Shown here: in pieces, positions 15,228 to 25,800 of the stretch | Numbering within the stretch: the first letter of the stretch is position 1 | Layout: the number at the start of each line of letters is the position of its first letter | Source of the DNA: Flavobacterium sp. | Lineage (GTDB): Bacteria; Bacteroidota; Bacteroidia; Flavobacteriales; Flavobacteriaceae | DNA: 64,000 nt | NCBI GenBank assembly: GCA_016714905.1 | Contig: JADKBW010000005.1 | Location: forward strand, 132,415-196,414 | Direction: 5' to 3' | The notes under the pieces: model-generated | What the model was told of the DNA's origin: nothing | Database searches by the model: none | Seen by the model: the letters and a program-made list of their open reading frames with translations, nothing else | Made by a program: the position numbers and the translations under genes

Positions 15228-17012
15228 CTAGGAATTCGGGTATATTTTCTTGTATAAGTCTTTGTATTTTTCCAGTACTATTTTCCGCTTTAATTTCATT
15301 GTTGGCGTTAAATGCCCACCATCAATAGACCATACGTCTGGTGTCAATTCAAATCGCTTGATTTTTTCCCAACTTCCAAATTTTTCATTAAGCCGCTCAA
15401 TTTCTTCTTGTATGCGATCTATTACTTTCGGATTCGAGATAATAGCTTCATTGGTTTTTCCCACTTCGATTTCATGAATTTTTTCCCATTCACGGATAAA
15501 ATCAAAGCTAGGTTGAATCAACGCCGCCGGCATTTTTTCTCCGTCACCAATGACCATAATTTGTTCGATGAATCTAGATTGTTTCATCACATTCTCAATA
15601 ATTTGAGGAGCAATGTATTTTCCACCTGAAGTCTTAAACATTTCTTTTTTGCGATCGGTTATTTTTAGAAATCCGTCGCTATCTATTTCTCCAATATCTC
15701 CTGTTAAGAAATAACCATCTTTCAATACTTCATTAGTCAAAACTTCGTCTTTGTAATAGCCCAACATGACATTTGGACCTTTACACAGTATTTCACCGTC
15801 GGGCGCTATTTTTACTTCAACATTTTGTATCACTCTTCCTACCGTACCTATTCTGAAGCCGCCATCTTTTTGACAGTTTACCGATATGACTGGTGAGGTT
15901 TCAGTCAAACCATAACCTTCCATAACAGGCATTTCTGCAGCAGCAAAAACTCGAGTCAGACGCGCTTGTAATGCTGCACTTCCGGACACCATCACATTCA
16001 AATTACCACCTAATCCTTCTTTCCACTTACTAAAAATAAGTTTTCGAGCAATTTTCAATTGGGTTTCGTACCAGAATCCATTGGCGCCGTATGGTTCATA
16101 TCTTAATCCTAAATCGACAGCCCAAAAGAAAAGTTTCTTTTTGATTCCCGTTAACTCTGATCCTTTTGCATAGATTTTATCATATACTTTTTCCAGAAGT
16201 CTCGGCACAACTGAAAACACAGTAGGTTTCACTTCTTTTATATTTTCAGATAGTTTTTCGAGGGATTCGGCAAAGTAGATGGAAACCGAATAATATTGGT
16301 AGATATATAAAATTACTCTTTCAAAAATATGGCAAATGGGTAGAAAGCTCAGCGCAACACTCGTTCCTTCATCAAAAGGAATCCTTGGCGAACTGTCCAG
16401 TACGTTCGAAACGATATTGTGGTGGGACAGCATGACGCCTTTTGGTCTGCCAGTGGTTCCAGAAGTGTAAATGATGGTGGCTAAATCTTCAGGTTTGACG
16501 TGATTTTTTCGGTCTTCTACGACATCTTGATTAGAGACATCTTCTCCTAATTGTAATAATTCTTTCCAATTTTTGCATCCTTCAATCTCGTTGAATGAAT
16601 AAACGTCTATAAGATGATTCAAGTTTTGCTTAATCAAATTTACTTTTCGAAGTACCTCGTCATCTGATACAAAACAATACTTAGCTTCACAGTGGTTTAA
16701 AATATATTCGTAATCCTCTTCGGAGATGGTTGGGTAAATAGGCACATTTTGAGCTCCAACCTGAAGAACACCAATGTCCATAATATTCCATTCTGTCCTA
16801 TTACTAGAGGAAATGACTGCGATTTTATCGTCTTTTTGAATACCCAAACGCAGCAAAGCTCTTGAAATCTTATTGGATTGATCAACATATTCCTGTGTAG
16901 AAGTTTTTATCCATTTTCCATCATACTTCGTGACCAAAGCAGCTGGAACATTATTTTTTTCTAATTGGTAATATGGAAAATCAAAAAGACGTGTTATTGG
17001 AGCCATTTTCAT
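15228..17012 (-). CDS. fadD: Long-chain acyl-CoA synthetase (AMP-forming)
   Basis: This 594-residue adenylate-forming enzyme activates free fatty acids with ATP and CoA. The P-loop motif TIIYTSGTTGRPKGVMLSHH is near residue 180, the A5 motif GYGLTETSPVIS near 370, and GYFLTGDIGEIDSDGFLKITDR near 430. The C-terminal swinging domain is complete, including the KRKIVLEKYKD tail. The size fits the 600-residue bacterial long-chain class. A start at the third codon (MAPITRLFDFP) is equally possible. It supplies substrates for the fad operon that follows on the same strand. Confidence 0.92.
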   Translation of the reverse strand: MKMAPITRLFDFPYYQLEKNNVPAALVTKYDGKWIKTSTQEYVDQSNKISRALLRLGIQKDDKIAVISSSNRTEWNIMDIGVLQVGAQNVPIYPTISEEDYEYILNHCEAKYCFVSDDEVLRKVNLIKQNLNHLIDVYSFNEIEGCKNWKELLQLGEDVSNQDVVEDRKNHVKPEDLATIIYTSGTTGRPKGVMLSHHNIVSNVLDSSPRIPFDEGTSVALSFLPICHIFERVILYIYQYYSVSIYFAESLEKLSENIKEVKPTVFSVVPRLLEKVYDKIYAKGSELTGIKKKLFFWAVDLGLRYEPYGANGFWYETQLKIARKLIFSKWKEGLGGNLNVMVSGSAALQARLTRVFAAAEMPVMEGYGLTETSPVISVNCQKDGGFRIGTVGRVIQNVEVKIAPDGEILCKGPNVMLGYYKDEVLTNEVLKDGYFLTGDIGEIDSDGFLKITDRKKEMFKTSGGKYIAPQIIENVMKQSRFIEQIMVIGDGEKMPAALIQPSFDFIREWEKIHEIEVGKTNEAIISNPKVIDRIQEEIERLNEKFGSWEKIKRFELTPDVWSIDGGHLTPTMKLKRKIVLEKYKDLYKKIYPNS

Positions 17013-17119
17013 TCATTTTGGACATGCAAAATAATCAATTTATTTAATATTTTGTGTTATTTTCTTTCGCTCGAAAAAAGGGACCAGCTGTGACCATTAA
17101 TTTTATCTTAAATTTTCCA

Positions 17120-19050
17120 ATGATGCAGCACTTAAGATTAAACGAATATAAAGTACTGGCTTATCGAATTTTATTAGCCTATTTTTTCTATTTTACTGCT
17201 CGAGTTTTATTCTATCTTTTTAATGCAAAGCTTCTAAAAGTGCATTCGATTAGTGATTTTTTTGAGCTTTGTTATTATGGTTTGGCATTCGACACAACTG
17301 CCATTTTGTATGTCAACCTCCTGTTTATTGTTTTAACAATCTTACCGTTCAAGAGTAATACGTCTCGAGGATATCAGAAGTTCTTGTTCTTTACTTATTT
17401 TGGAATGAACTTATTGGCTTATGCAACTAATTTTGTTGATTTAATTTATTATAAATTTACTTACGCTCGAACGACAACAGCCATCATTAATGTAATTGAA
17501 CATGAAGTCAATTTGACCAAACTTTTTCTCAGTTTTGTCGTTGATTTTTGGTATGTTTTTGTTCTCTATTTTCTATGCGCTTGGTTGTGGATTTATTTGT
17601 ACAAAAAAGTTAAGGTAAAGCAAGTAGCGTCGGTCAAAATATGCCCTATTTTACTTTTTCCATTTTGATGTTTTTAGTTATTTCAACGCTTATTGTTGGC
17701 GGAATTCGCGGAGGTGACTTTAAGAAATCTACGCGCCCAATAAACTTGCTAGATGCAAACCGGCATGTGAAAAATATTGTTCACGCCGATATTGTTTTGA
17801 ACACGCCTTTTGCTATTATCCGAACTTTGAAAAGTAATAGCTTCATAAAAACGAAGTACGAAGGAATAACATCACAGTTGATTTTAGAAAAAATTCAGCC
17901 GATTAAGCAATACCATAATAATCCACCGACAAGGTCTAATATCGTTGTAATGATTTTGGAGAGTAACGGTCGCGAATATTACGGCGCTTTCAATAAGAAA
18001 TCGAACATTGTAGATTTTAAGTCGTATACGCCGTTTTTAGATTCTTTGTCGCAGCATAGTATGATTTACACAAATGCTTATACCAACGGACGTCAATCCA
18101 TACATGGAATGTCTTCAATTTTAGCCGGAATTCCGTCTTTTAAAGATGCTTTTACATCTTCACCTTTTCCGAAACAAAAAATAGAATCGCTAGTTTCAAC
18201 TTTGGAAAGTGAAGGTTATCGCACTTCATTTTTTCATGGAGCAGCAAACGGTTCGATGGGATTTTTAGGGTTTTCCAATATACTTGGAATCGATAAATAC
18301 TACGGTAGAACCGAATTTAATGATGATTCTGAATTTGATGGCTTCTGGGGTATTTGGGATGAGCCTTTTTTACAATTCATGAAAAACACCTTAGATAAAG
18401 AAAAAGCACCTTTCTTTTCTACTATTTTTACGGTTTCTTCTCATGAGCCGTACAATATTCCTGCAAAGTACAAAAGCAAAATGCCGAAAGGTGATATTCC
18501 TATTCACAAGTGTATTGCGTACACAGATTATTCATTAAAAAGATTTTTCACCGAAGCCAAAAAATCCCCATGGTTTAATAACACCATTTTCGTTTTGGTT
18601 GCAGATCATGGTAATTCAACGTTCTACAGTGAATATAGAAGGCCTATAGAACGTTTCGCAATTCCAATAATTGTATACAAACCGGGCAGTGAATATGTTG
18701 GCGTTGATGAAGATTTAGCCCAACAAATAGACATTTATCCTACAATCCTAGATATGATAGGCTATCAAAAGCCCTTTAGAAGTTGGGGTAGAAGCTTGTT
18801 GGATAAGAAATCATCTTCACCTTTTGTAATAAACTCAACTGGTAGCCTGTACCAGTTTTCTCGTGGCAATTACATTTGCATTTTTGATGGTACGAAATCA
18901 CTTGGTTTTTATGACAAAAATGATAAGGCGCTTGCCAATAACTTGATTAGTAGCAGGAATAAGGAAATGAATGACTTGGAATTGAGTTGCAAAGCATTTA
19001 TACAAGACTATATGGAACGTGTTGTAGATCAAAAATTAACTACGAAATAA
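17120..19050 (+). CDS. LTA-synthase-like alkaline-phosphatase-superfamily protein, frameshifted
   Basis: Two overlapping frames (to 17668 and from 17641) together form one membrane-anchored sulfatase-fold protein of about 643 residues. The first part holds about five transmembrane helices; the second holds the outer catalytic domain. Visible active-site elements are VMILESNGREYYGAF (metal Glu), TNGRQSIHGMSSILAG (nucleophile Ser/Thr region), SSHEPYNIP and VADHGNS. Adding one base to the A run in gtcaaaata near 17638 joins the frames. The upstream GTG at 17054 looks too early, and I prefer the ATG at 17120. The family transfers phosphoglycerol or phosphoethanolamine to surface glycans or lipids; the substrate here is unknown. 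The phosphatase gene follows one base later. Confidence 0.85.
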
Positions 19051-19051
19051 C

Positions 19052-19639
19052 ATGAAGAAAAGCACAAAGAGAATTAGTTTAGTAGTATTAGTTGTTATCA
19101 TTGTTTTTGTTGGTAAGTATGTTTACGACATGAACATCAATCACAATTTTGAGACAATTACAGAAGGGAAGGTTTATAAATCTGGAGTAATTCCGCCTAA
19201 TGAAATTGAAAGTTACGTCAAGAAACACCACATCAAATCTATTGTAGATCTCCGATTTCCGGGAACTGCAGACTTGGTCAACAATCCAGAAATACCACAA
19301 GAATTAACCGCCGAAAAAGAAGCTGTTGCAAAGATCAAAGGAGTGAACTACTTCAATAATGGTTCTGATCAGGTTCCGCAACCAGAAAACTTAGCATCGT
19401 TTTTTAAAATCATGGACAATCCGTCTAATTATCCTGTCTTGATTCATTGCTATCATGGCGTTGGTCGTGCTGAAATGTATTCCGCACTGTATCGCATTGA
19501 ATATGAAAATTGGACCAATGAACAAGCCCGTCAAGGTGTTAGAACGATTGTAAAATTTAGTTCATTCGATGATGGAACTCCAAAAGGAGAATACTTAAAA
19601 GCTTATAAAAGCAGGAAGCAATTGTCTTCCGAAAAGTAG
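19052..19639 (+). CDS. Membrane-anchored dual-specificity-type phosphatase
   Basis: This 195-residue protein has one N-terminal membrane anchor (about residues 8-25, ISLVVLVVIIVFVGKYV) and an outward-facing cysteine-phosphatase domain. The signature C-x5-R is complete: Cys133 to Arg139 in IHCYHGVGRAE. An upstream general-acid Asp is probably in the DLRFPGTADL or NNGSDQ segment. The length and short domain resemble periplasmic phosphatases of lipid or sugar phosphates rather than protein phosphatases. It starts one base after the sulfatase-fold gene, so the two are co-translated and may remove and add the same phosphate group on an envelope lipid or glycan. Confidence 0.85.
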   Translation: MKKSTKRISLVVLVVIIVFVGKYVYDMNINHNFETITEGKVYKSGVIPPNEIESYVKKHHIKSIVDLRFPGTADLVNNPEIPQELTAEKEAVAKIKGVNYFNNGSDQVPQPENLASFFKIMDNPSNYPVLIHCYHGVGRAEMYSALYRIEYENWTNEQARQGVRTIVKFSSFDDGTPKGEYLKAYKSRKQLSSEK

Positions 19640-19646
19640 TATTGAA

Positions 19647-22016
19647 TTAATTCTTATAGAATTTTTGCGTTTCGGTGATGCTATTAGAACGCATTTCAAT
19701 AAAGTACATTCCTGTGGTAAGTTCACTGACATTTATTTTCTGAATGCCATCATTTGATTCTGTCGAAAACAGCTGTTGTCCCATCAAATTATATATTCTA
19801 ACGCTATAATCACTTAAATTAGAATTGATATTTAGAATTGAATTGGTTGGGTTTGGATAAATCCTAAATTGCTGAACTGTTGAACTAACAGCAGAAAGTG
19901 TTGTAGTTAGAGGAATGTTTAACTTCAAGTCGTCAAAATAGAAACCGTCGAAATTATTTGCTTCATCAGAATTTAGAATAAATCGTATCCTAACACTTTG
20001 CCCTAAGTAATCGTCTAAGTTGATTTGCTCTTGAATCCATGTGTCTTGAACACCATCATAAAGTGGACCTTCGGGTTGACCATTATTGACAGTTCCAGCA
20101 TTTGTGTATTTTCCACACTGTGATTCCCAATTATTACCCGAAGCCAGTCTGATCTGAAATCGCACGAAATCAAAATTGTCTTCAATCGCCCATTTAGCAG
20201 AGAATGTTAGATTGACTCCAGGCGTATTTGGTATCGCTAAAGCTTCAGTCAAAAGAATTACTTTTTGCTGTGAATCCGCATAATTATTATTTGGTGAATC
20301 AGTGATTGAAGTGGATGGCGAAACAAAATCTTCGGTAGTTGTTAACCAACCATTACCATTAAAACCAACCGTACTTGAACATTCATTACTGTATATCGCT
20401 TGCATTCCTCCAAACTTTTTGCTGATTAATTGCGTCTGCAAGAATGTTCCATTATCAACTACAATCTCATAAACAATGTCGTCTCCAGTTGTCGTGCCAT
20501 TAGCCAATTCTAATTCGATCGAGGAATTAACTGGTTCAAATAAGTTGAGATTACTAGCGACAAAAGGAACGCCAACATTGACGATATTCGACGAGATTGG
20601 ATTGATAGAAACGGTGTAATTATTATTTGCTGCTAAGCCAATTTTTGTCAATTCAAAACTAGCGGAAACTACAGATGTACTGCCAAGATAGTTGGGTGAA
20701 GTATCTTTCAATTCCGTGTAATCCCCAACAAATTTAGCAGCGGTCAAATTGGTAAACATCATCTCTTTACAAAGTGGAAGAATATCAGTTTCAGGTGGCC
20801 AAAATGAATCTCCAATTTCTGGAGTAAACGCATAAATTTTAGCATGATTCATTGTTTGTCCATACATAAAATCATCCGAATTTCCTGATGCAGCGTAGAG
20901 CAGAGAAGAAATGATATTAGAATATTTATTTTTAGAAACCATGATTTCACCAAGCTTCGTAAATAATTCTTCCTCGATGCTAGGTGAATTCAAATCATAT
21001 CCAAAAGGATGCAATAGTAAATTGCTATACGTATGCGCATTCAATGCCACTTTAAAATTGTGGGTGTCTACAAAATATTGAATGGCTAAGTTTTCAGGCT
21101 CAGAGAAAGCTGCTGTCCCGGGATAGAGTTCTCCTGTGGGATCGAAAGACACGCCATAAGTGTTCCAAGTACTTTGAATTTGATTATTTTCTATCCAATA
21201 ATCGTAATTTCGATTGTTGTCAACACCGAATTGTTCGTCTGCAAAAGGTCTTCTGTTTTTCCGCCACATTCCGCCACCACTAGGAGAAGTTACATTATTG
21301 TAAACATATCCATCTGGATTAACAACAGGAATAAAATACAATTCTGTATTGTCTACAATTCTTCGGATTTCTTCGTTGCTTTCATAATTTTCCAATAAAT
21401 ACCACATATAAAAAATGGTTTGCGACAGCGAAATAGGTTCTCTCGCATGATGTACAGCAGTGTATAAAACTTGTGGTTTTGCAGAAGGAACATTCGGATT
21501 ACTAGTGATCTTTACAGATTGCAAAAACGACCTTCTTGCGTCGTAAATGTCCCAACGTTTTCTCGTGCAGTAATCAAATTTAGGAAAGGCTGAATGCATC
21601 GCGTCCAGTTGAAATAGCATTTCTTCATAGGTCAAGTAACCGGCCATCGAACCTAATGTAAAATTAAATGGCACAACGTAATCTTCTTGAATTTCGTTAC
21701 ATGAAACATTCTGCGGAGCGACAATTCTTTTCGCTTTTCCTTTGTTTTGCTCGATGTAGAATTTTTGAATATCTTCTATTTCAATGTCAACATGCAGTCC
21801 TAAGTTTTTTGCTTTTTGAATTTCTGAATCAGAAAAATCGGAAGTCAATGAATAGCCCATTTTATGAATTCCATGGTCCATAGGCACTCCTAGTTTTTCT
21901 AATTTTTTAAAATTTTCACTGGAGTTATAAATGATTTTTGCACGATGGTATTTCTCTACTTTGGTTGTGCAAAGGAACAAAAAAGGAATAAATAGTTGAA
22001 AATTAAGAGGGTTCAA
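19647..22016 (-). CDS. Secreted M14 zinc carboxypeptidase with T9SS tail
   Basis: This 789-residue secreted peptidase starts at a TTG; no ATG is available in frame before residue 46, and the TTG gives a signal-like segment FQLFIPFLFL. The M14 zinc site is seen in HHAREP (His190, Glu193) and the later ALNAHTYSN; the catalytic Glu is in FTPEIGDSFWPP. After the peptidase domain come a beta-sandwich part and a jelly-roll segment (FDFVRFQIRLASG, FNGYYFDD-like). The last 75 residues are a type A T9SS sorting domain (FRIYPNPTNSILNI, GMYFIEM). It should be exported by T9SS and attached to or released from the cell surface. It stands alone and converges with the phosphatase gene. Confidence 0.92.
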   Translation of the reverse strand: MNPLNFQLFIPFLFLCTTKVEKYHRAKIIYNSSENFKKLEKLGVPMDHGIHKMGYSLTSDFSDSEIQKAKNLGLHVDIEIEDIQKFYIEQNKGKAKRIVAPQNVSCNEIQEDYVVPFNFTLGSMAGYLTYEEMLFQLDAMHSAFPKFDYCTRKRWDIYDARRSFLQSVKITSNPNVPSAKPQVLYTAVHHAREPISLSQTIFYMWYLLENYESNEEIRRIVDNTELYFIPVVNPDGYVYNNVTSPSGGGMWRKNRRPFADEQFGVDNNRNYDYWIENNQIQSTWNTYGVSFDPTGELYPGTAAFSEPENLAIQYFVDTHNFKVALNAHTYSNLLLHPFGYDLNSPSIEEELFTKLGEIMVSKNKYSNIISSLLYAASGNSDDFMYGQTMNHAKIYAFTPEIGDSFWPPETDILPLCKEMMFTNLTAAKFVGDYTELKDTSPNYLGSTSVVSASFELTKIGLAANNNYTVSINPISSNIVNVGVPFVASNLNLFEPVNSSIELELANGTTTGDDIVYEIVVDNGTFLQTQLISKKFGGMQAIYSNECSSTVGFNGNGWLTTTEDFVSPSTSITDSPNNNYADSQQKVILLTEALAIPNTPGVNLTFSAKWAIEDNFDFVRFQIRLASGNNWESQCGKYTNAGTVNNGQPEGPLYDGVQDTWIQEQINLDDYLGQSVRIRFILNSDEANNFDGFYFDDLKLNIPLTTTLSAVSSTVQQFRIYPNPTNSILNINSNLSDYSVRIYNLMGQQLFSTESNDGIQKINVSELTTGMYFIEMRSNSITETQKFYKN

Positions 22017-22190
22017 TTCATTGTTCGTTTGAATCTTCGTCTGTTAAAGTGAAATGGGTCAAAATAAACAATAAAATAGAAAGCATCAATATGGCGAACG
22101 ATAGAAGACGTTTCCAAAAAAATGAAAATCCTGTTGCATTATAGTAAGTGAAATTGGAATCAAAAATAGCCAAAAGGAAGAAGTTCAAAT
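22017..22190 (-). other. Gap with a startless membrane-segment frame
   Basis: On the minus strand from about 22185 to 22019 a frame without an ATG start encodes one hydrophobic helix (LLSFAILMLSILLFILTHF) followed by an acidic tail ending at a TGA. It may be the tail of a small membrane-protein gene whose front was lost or damaged near the homopolymer block at 22352. Nothing else is seen here. Confidence 0.35.
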
Positions 22191-22871
22191 TTATTGTAAA
22201 ATCGAAAAAAATTCACTTCGATGATTAACATTTGTTTCAAAGGTTTGAATCTTATAGATTATTAGTTTATTGTAGTTTTTTTCAATTTGCTTATCACAAT
22301 TTGGATATCTATTTCCAATCATGGATTTAGGTGCGCCAATCTTTCGTGTCAGGGGGGGGGGGGGCGGGGGGGAAAAACCCCCCCAAAAAACCCGGCCCCC
22401 CTTGGTCGCGTGGTTAGTTCGGGGCGTTTTCTTGTAGCTTTTAACGCGTTCTCCTTGAATATACATTTTCAACGTATTAAAATGGATGGTAAATGGAACA
22501 AGATTCCACTCGAGATTTGTGTCCTCTTCAAAAGTAGTCAGGAACTGATACCAGAACGAATAAGCTGCCGTGTTGAACCCTTTTTTATAAAGCGTTTCTC
22601 CCGTTTTCTCACATTCAATACCCCAATTGATAGGTCGTTTCGGTTGACCGTGAAGTTGATAAAAACCGGTTCCATTTTCGTTCAATTCGACAATCGGTTC
22701 TCCATTGTTAAAGAGATAAGTTCCCGCTATTGGATAATTAATATTGGTTCTGATGTAGTGAACTCCTGATTTCGTTTCTATTTCATTGACTGTATTTTGC
22801 CCGAAGCTTTTCATCATGAAGAACATCATTGCAAGTACGAATATGCTTTTTGATTTCATTATTGTTGTCAT
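22191..22871 (-). CDS. Small secreted protein, C-terminal half unreliable
   Basis: The frame begins directly after the purL stop (TAAATG). The better start is the fifth codon, giving the signal peptide MKSKSIFVLAMMFFMMKSFGQ. Residues 25-150 form a plausible beta-rich secreted domain (SGVHYIRTNINYPIAGTYLF, GTGFYQLHGQPKRPINWG) that I do not recognise. Beyond that the frame reads through the G/C homopolymer block (22352-22402), producing a proline run that is not believable as protein. The true 3' end is therefore unknown. Because it abuts purL on the same strand it may be read as part of that transcript. Confidence 0.55.
   Translation of the reverse strand: MTTIMKSKSIFVLAMMFFMMKSFGQNTVNEIETKSGVHYIRTNINYPIAGTYLFNNGEPIVELNENGTGFYQLHGQPKRPINWGIECEKTGETLYKKGFNTAAYSFWYQFLTTFEEDTNLEWNLVPFTIHFNTLKMYIQGERVKSYKKTPRTNHATKGGRVFWGGFSPPPPPPLTRKIGAPKSMIGNRYPNCDKQIEKNYNKLIIYKIQTFETNVNHRSEFFSILQ
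22352..22402. other. G/C homopolymer block, probable assembly artefact
   Basis: Thirteen Gs, one C, seven Gs, five As, seven Cs, six As and further C/G runs stand together in otherwise AT-rich DNA. The composition is unlike any other point in the window and the block sits inside an open frame without respecting codons. It looks like miscalled or badly joined sequence rather than a natural element. Confidence 0.75.
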
Positions 22872-25800
22872 TTATTTGGCGTTCTTATTTACATTTTCGA
22901 TCCATTGTCGTGCATTTACAAAAGCTTCTAACCACGGCGAAACTTCATCGTTTCGATCTTTTGGATAATGCGCCCAATTCCATGAAAAAGTCGATCTTTC
23001 AATATGCGGCATCATCACCAAATGTCTTCCCGTTTTATCGCACAACATCGCGGTATTATAATCAGAACCGTTTGGATTGGCTGGGTAATTTTCATATCCA
23101 TATTTTGCTACGATGTGATATTGGTTTTCTTCATATGGTAGATCAAATTTTCCTTCACCGTGAGAAACCCAAACGCCTAAAGTACTTCCAGCAAGCGAAC
23201 TTAGCATGATCGAATTGTTTTCTTGAACCGTTACCGACGTAAAAATACTTTCGTGTTTGTGACTGTCGTTATGTTTCATTTTACCGTGAATTTCATGTTC
23301 AGGATAAATCACTTCTAGTTCCATAAACAATTGGCAACCGTTGCAGATTCCTACAGACAAAGTATCTTCTCGCTTGAAGAAACGCTCTAAAACGTTTTTG
23401 GCTTTTTCGTTGTATAAAAATGCTCCCGCCCAACCTTTGGCAGAACCCAATACATCTGAATTGGAAAAACCTCCAACGGCACCTATAAACTGAATGTCAG
23501 TCAAGTCTTCTCGACCTGAAATCAAATCGGTCATGTGCACATCTTTTACGTCAAACCCAGCAAGATACATCGCATTGGCCATTTCACGTTCGGAATTACT
23601 TCCTTTTTCACGAATAATTGCGGCTTTTGGACGTGGCTGGGTTGAATCAATAATTGGCTTTTTCCCTTTAAAATGAGTTGGAAAAGTATAGTTTAACGGT
23701 TGATTTTTATAATTATCAAAACGCTCTTTTGCCTTGTTATTTTTGCTTTGATGCTGATCGAGTAGGAAAGAGGTTTCGAACCAAATGTCTCGGTAGGTTG
23801 AGAGTTGTAGGTTGTAAGTTGTAAGTTGATGGTTGTTGCTTGATAGTTGTAAATATTCTCCATCGATGACATTTCCAATTTTGAAAAATTCAATCTGGTT
23901 TGAATCTAAAGTACTTTCCAATTTAACGTCATCTTTCGCTTGAATCACAATTCCAATATTTTCAGCAAAAAGGATTTTGATTAGGTCTTTTTCTTTAAAA
24001 GCATCAAAATGAATGGTTGCGCCTAGATTATTATCGGCAAAGCACATTTCCAAAAGTGTGGTAATCAATCCACCGCTGCCAATGTCATGTCCCGCAACGA
24101 TTTGATTATCTAGGATTAGATTTTGAATGATATTGAAGGCGCGCTTGAAAAATGCGGAGTCCTTGATTGTTGGTGCTTCATGTCCAATTTGATTCAAAAT
24201 CTGAGCAAATGAACTGCCACCTAATTTGAAATCATCTTGCGATAAATTGATATAATATATTGAACCACCATTTCTTTGCAAAACAGGTTCTACCACTTTA
24301 GTTATATCGGTACAGTTTCCACCAGCAGAAATGATGACCGTTCCCGGCGCAATCACTTCTTCATTAGGATATTTTTGTTTCATCGAAAGCGAATCTTTCC
24401 CCGTTGGAATATTGATCCCCAATTCGATAGCAAAGTCCGAACAGCCTTTTACTGCAGCGTATAATCGAGCGTCTTCTCCTTCGTTTTTGCAAGCCCACAT
24501 CCAATTGGCAGACAGAGAAATTCCTTTGATTCCGTCTTTAATAGGCGCCCAAATGATATTCGACAACGCTTCTCCGATGGCGTTTCGACTACCTGCAACG
24601 GGGTCAATTAGAGCAGCAATCGGCGCGTGCCCGATGGAAGTGGCGACACCTTCTTTTCCTTGAAAATCTAACGCCATCACACCAACATTGTTCAATGGCA
24701 GTTGCAATGGACCGACGCATTGTTGTTTGGCTACTTTTCCGCCGACACAACGATCGACTTTGTTGGTCAACCAATCTTTGCAAGCCACTGCCTCAAGCTG
24801 TAAAACTTGATGAAGGTATTCTTTTATTTTTTCTGGTGAATATGCTAAAGTTTCGTATTTTCTATCAATAGTGACATCATTCATAATCACTTTTGGTGAA
24901 CTTCCAAACATATCCTCGATAGCGAAATCCATAGGTTTGGCACCGGTGGTTTTCGATTCGAAAGTAAAACGATGATTGCCCGTTATATCGCCCACTTGAT
25001 ACATTGGCGAACGTTCGCGATCTGCAATTTTTTGAAGTAAATCGATATCTTTCTGACCAATCACCAAGCCCATGCGTTCCTGCGATTCGTTGCCAATAAT
25101 TTCTTTGGCAGACAAAGTTGGATCGCCAATAGGTAATTTGTCTAGGTCGATCAAACCGCCCGTTTCTTCCACCAATTCAGAAAGACAATTGAGATGACCA
25201 CAAGCGCCATGATCGTGAATGGAAACAATCGGATTGATTTCACTTTCCACCAAACCTCGAATGGCATTGGCTGCTCGTTTTTGCATTTCAGGATTCGAAC
25301 GTTGGATGGCATTTAATTCAATTCCGGAACTAAATTCACCAGTATCAGCAGACGAAACCGCTGCTCCACCCATTCCAATTCTGTAATTTTCTCCACCTAA
25401 AATCACGACTTTGTCGCCAATTTTTGGTTTGTGCTTGAGCGATTGTTCTAATTTTCCATAGCCAATCCCACCGGCTTGCATGATGACTTTATCGTAGCCT
25501 AAAGTTCTATTATTTTCTTTATTTTCGAAAGTCAATAATGAACCCGTAATCAGTGGTTGTCCAAATTTATTTCCAAAATCGGAAGCGCCATTTGAAGCTT
25601 TGATTAAAATATCTAAAGGCGTTTGATATAGCCATTTTCTTTCTGGAAGGTTTTCATCCCAAGTTCTATTTTGTTGCAATCGGGAATAGGATGTCATATA
25701 AACGGCAGTTCCGGCCAATGGCAATGAACCCTGTCCGCCAGCCAATCGATCTCGAATTTCTCCTCCGGAACCTGTGGCTGCGCCGTTGAATGGCTCGACA

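Noticed and set aside
17054..17119. GTG start giving 22 extra residues on the sulfatase-like protein
   Set aside because: It precedes a tandem ATG at 17120 that gives the usual membrane-protein N-terminus, and the extra residues show no conservation that I recognise.
22352..22402. G-quadruplex or regulatory element
   Set aside because: The G runs are uninterrupted homopolymers rather than spaced triplets, they lie inside a coding frame, and adjacent C and A runs point to miscalled bases.
22287..22769. 160-residue plus-strand frame over the G/C block
   Set aside because: It is antisense to the secreted-protein gene, which has a good signal peptide, and its Gly/Pro stretch comes from the homopolymer block.
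23797..23852. CRISPR-like array in purL
   Set aside because: Units are 7 bp with no spacers and no cas genes are present.
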